Assembly: GCA_024398785.1 (NCBI GenBank)
Contig: JAKSIO010000006.1
Coordinates: 1 to 64,000 of the forward strand
From: Bacteroidaceae bacterium
GTDB lineage: Bacteria > Bacteroidota > Bacteroidia > Bacteroidales > Bacteroidaceae
Length of the DNA stretch: 64,000 bases
Direction: 5' to 3'
The notes under the pieces were generated by a model. That model was given only the letters and a program-made list of their open reading frames with translations. It was not told where the DNA came from and did not search any database. The position numbers and the translations under genes are program-made. Positions 62,479 through 64,000 of the stretch are shown here, piece after piece; within the stretch, counting starts at the first letter, position 1, and each line of letters begins with the position of its first letter.

Positions 62479-62552
62479 GGCGCTTTCGTCTAGTGGTCCA
62501 GGACACCTGCCTCTCACGCAGGGGATCACGGGTTCGACTCCCGTAGGCGCTA
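62479..62552 (+). tRNA. tRNA-Glu(CTC)
   Basis: Acceptor GGCGCTT pairs with AGGCGCT (two G-U pairs), anticodon stem CCTGC/GCAGG holds loop CTCTCAC with anticodon CTC, T arm ACGGGTTCGACTCCCGT, discriminator A. CCA is not encoded (ACA follows). It reads GAG; bacteria often also need a TTC isoacceptor, which is not here. Four bases separate it from tRNA-Ser. Confidence 0.93.
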
Positions 62553-62560
62553 CAAAAAAA

Positions 62561-62592
62561 GAGTTCAGAAAATTCTGGACTCTTTTTTTTTT
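62561..62592 (+). terminator. Terminator of the tRNA unit
   Basis: Stem GAGTTCAGAA/TTCTGGACTC (one G-T) with loop AA, then about ten T. Confidence 0.93.
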
Positions 62593-62593
62593 G

Positions 62594-62993
62594 CGCAGCC
62601 GCACCTTTTATACGGGGTGTACCCCGCACCCCCTCGTTGCTCCGCAACAGAACGCTGAAGCGTTCTTGAATTCAGGTTTTCCGGCAACAACGTATTTGGA
62701 TATATGCGTAGAGGACCCTCAGCACCCGTTCTGAGGTGAACGGGAGGGGCCCGTAAGTTAGGATTGATGAGCGTGAAAAGCCTGCTTTTCAAAGCAAAGC
62801 AAAGCAAGACTAACTTATGGGAGGGACGAGCAGTTAGTTAGCGGAGCGCTAACTGCGAGCGTCCGATACACATATATCCAAATACAAATGTAAGGAAGGT
62901 GGAAGCAAAGCAGGTTAGCGGAGCGCTAACTGCGAGCGTCCGATACACATATATCCAAATAAGAAAAGTTGGTGAACGGAACCTGTCCCCTGT
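62594..62993. repeat. Hairpin-dense intergenic region, possible MITE-like element
   Basis: No gene is recognised. In order it holds TACGGGGTGTACCCC (62611-), GTTGC-TCC-GCAAC (62636-62648), AGAACGCT-GA-AGCGTTCT (62649-62666), CCCGTTC/GAACGGG (62725-62744), TAAGTTAG/CTAACTTA (62754-62761/62810-62817) and GAAAAGC-CT-GCTTTTC (62775-62790). A 28-base segment (62693-62720) is an inverted copy, 24 of 28, of 62857-62884 and of 62934-62961. A perfect 48-base direct repeat occupies 62837-62884 and 62914-62961, and each unit begins with hairpin GTTAGCG-GAG-CGCTAAC. Confidence 0.8.
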
Positions 62994-64000
62994 TCAGGAG
63001 AGGTGGGAAGTGATGTGGCGACGATACTGCCCTTTGACTACAGAGTCTGTCTGGTTGGCAATGAAATCAACACGCTCCAGCGGATTAAGGGTGGCATCGG
63101 CTTGCGGAGAAACCTCTTTGATATTGATATCACCTGTACCTACTACGGGATAATATTCATCCCAATGGACCGGCACCTGATGCATGCGTCCGTCCATGCC
63201 CAGTTTTGGAACATAAGTAGTTCTCTGTATCACTCCAAATCCGTGGGCAGACACCTGCACGCGACATGTATTATCCTGTCTGTCAAGTTCCTGAGTCTTA
63301 AGAATACATTCCGTAACACAATCTTTTGAACGGAAATGTTCTTCGCCCCAGAAATTTGCCAACGATTCATGTTCCCAGAACGCACTGCGTTGCGGCATAT
63401 CAATACCATATATATCTTCTACAGGACGGATTTGCTGATACATAGGAATACTGAGTAACGGAGCCAGGCCAAAATACAGCGAACGGAAATGTTCCGCATT
63501 CAGAGAATAAAAGTTCTTTTCAATATCATCCAGATCGTAACCATGATACATTTTAGGGTCAGTATCAATTGACAGGTTCTGCAGATGATCGGCAATGATT
63601 GTATTGATTTTTTTATCTTTACAAAAGTCAAAATCATCTCCGTAGCCTTCTTTCTCGTCGCGCAACAGGGAAAGCATACTGCTTTGAGCCAGCGGAGTGA
63701 ACAACAGACGGAACTGCTGTTCGTCATTGCGGTCTTTAGTGTTGAACAAAACCTCAAATACCTGATTTGTCATCATGGTATAATTGGAATCATCTGTAAG
63801 ATTGCGCGAAAACTTCTGCAGTTTTTTAAGCGTTCTTTTGAATTTGAGCGAATCTTCATTATTGGCCAGATCATTCTGACGGCGGTTAAATATCAGATCA
63901 GGTGCGGCAGAATTTCCATATATAAGTCTGGTCTTTTCATAATACTGCGGATATGGAGCTGTAACGCAGGCCGTCAGAACCTGAGAGTGATGTTGCGGAA
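62994..64000 (-). CDS. Unidentified protein, 5' end beyond the window
   Basis: The frame stays open from the stop at 62994 to the right edge: upstream of an internal Met at 63776, codons 63777-63998 continue (e.g. SNGYEDPVAP-free reading ...QVLTACVTAPYPQYYEKTR, LIYGNSAAPDLIFNRRQND), so the window shows at least 334 residues and the true start is outside. No signal, membrane helix or known catalytic motif stands out in this part; it is rich in charged and aromatic residues (FRSLYFGLAPLLSIPMYQQIRP, VPVHWDEYYPVVGTGD). I cannot name the family. Its 3' end abuts the hairpin repeat region. Confidence 0.6.
   Translation of the reverse strand, partial: PQHHSQVLTACVTAPYPQYYEKTRLIYGNSAAPDLIFNRRQNDLANNEDSLKFKRTLKKLQKFSRNLTDDSNYTMMTNQVFEVLFNTKDRNDEQQFRLLFTPLAQSSMLSLLRDEKEGYGDDFDFCKDKKINTIIADHLQNLSIDTDPKMYHGYDLDDIEKNFYSLNAEHFRSLYFGLAPLLSIPMYQQIRPVEDIYGIDMPQRSAFWEHESLANFWGEEHFRSKDCVTECILKTQELDRQDNTCRVQVSAHGFGVIQRTTYVPKLGMDGRMHQVPVHWDEYYPVVGTGDINIKEVSPQADATLNPLERVDFIANQTDSVVKGQYRRHITSHLS

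Noticed and set aside
62399..62734. Plus-strand frame over the two tRNA genes and terminator
   Set aside because: It covers tRNA-Ser, tRNA-Glu and a terminator, so it cannot be a normal gene.
62837..62961. CRISPR array
   Set aside because: There are only two 48-base copies with one 29-base spacer, the repeat is part of inverted ends, and no cas gene is near.

Overview
The window looks like chromosome of a member of the Bacteroidales (Bacteroides/Prevotella-like). The signs are a moderately AT-rich sequence, recurrent Bacteroidetes-type promoters (TTTG, 19-21 bases, TAnnTTTG), many lipoproteins with a Cys lipobox, a BspA-type leucine-rich repeat protein, and orthologues typical of that order (UmuDC pair, hisGDCB operon, GGGtGRT protein, HsdR-N orphan). 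I count 59 protein genes, three tRNA genes and three hairpin-rich intergenic blocks. I saw no insertion sequence, prophage, CRISPR array or rRNA.

Layout. 1-0.4 kb: a palindromic repeat block and a tRNA-Arg(ACG) unit. 0.4-5.1 kb (minus): ligA-dapA-M23 lipoprotein-small lipoprotein. 5.2-9.9 kb (plus): trmD, a 730-base intergenic region carrying seven copies of an 8-base palindromic core, an XRE-type regulator, a secreted LRR protein, and pyrK-pyrD. 9.9-14 kb: holA, an orphan HsdR N-terminal domain, a coiled-coil zinc-ribbon protein with Nif3, and an SPFH protein. 14-20.7 kb: hexuronate catabolism, with uxaE (and a long aminopeptidase P) divergent from an SDR reductase and uxaC, followed by an AraC regulator. 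20.7-27.7 kb: a glycine-tailed exported protein, a small 11-residue-repeat protein, umuD-umuC, an esterase-acyltransferase-double ABC ATPase run, and an OmpH-like lipoprotein. 27.8-33.6 kb: pepD and hisGDCB.

33.7-49.2 kb is the most unusual part. An AMP-forming acyl ligase is divergent from a near-continuous plus-strand run: free-standing acyl carrier protein, small lipoprotein, complete RND tripartite pump (adaptor, permease, TolC), a polytopic membrane acyltransferase-like protein, and four tandem paralogous lipoprotein alpha/beta hydrolases. No ketosynthase or NRPS condensation domain is present. I infer a self-contained system that activates an acyl (or amino-acyl) group, loads it on a carrier protein, and modifies, exports or remodels a cell-envelope molecule. 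The substrate is unknown.

49.2-64 kb: a Gate-domain membrane protein, smpB, the GGGtGRT/Fe-S-scaffold pair, a lipoprotein, tatD, and a surface-glycan locus (flippase, three glycosyltransferases, an outer-membrane barrel, a cupin-acetyltransferase fusion). Two paralogous outer-membrane barrels, tRNA-Ser(GCT) and tRNA-Glu(CTC), a structured repeat region that could be a MITE-like element, and an unidentified gene running off the right edge complete the window.

Several start codons were set by the promoter positions (SPFH, hisG, smpB, the first glycosyltransferase, the 11-mer protein), because the longest open frame would begin upstream of the likely transcription start.
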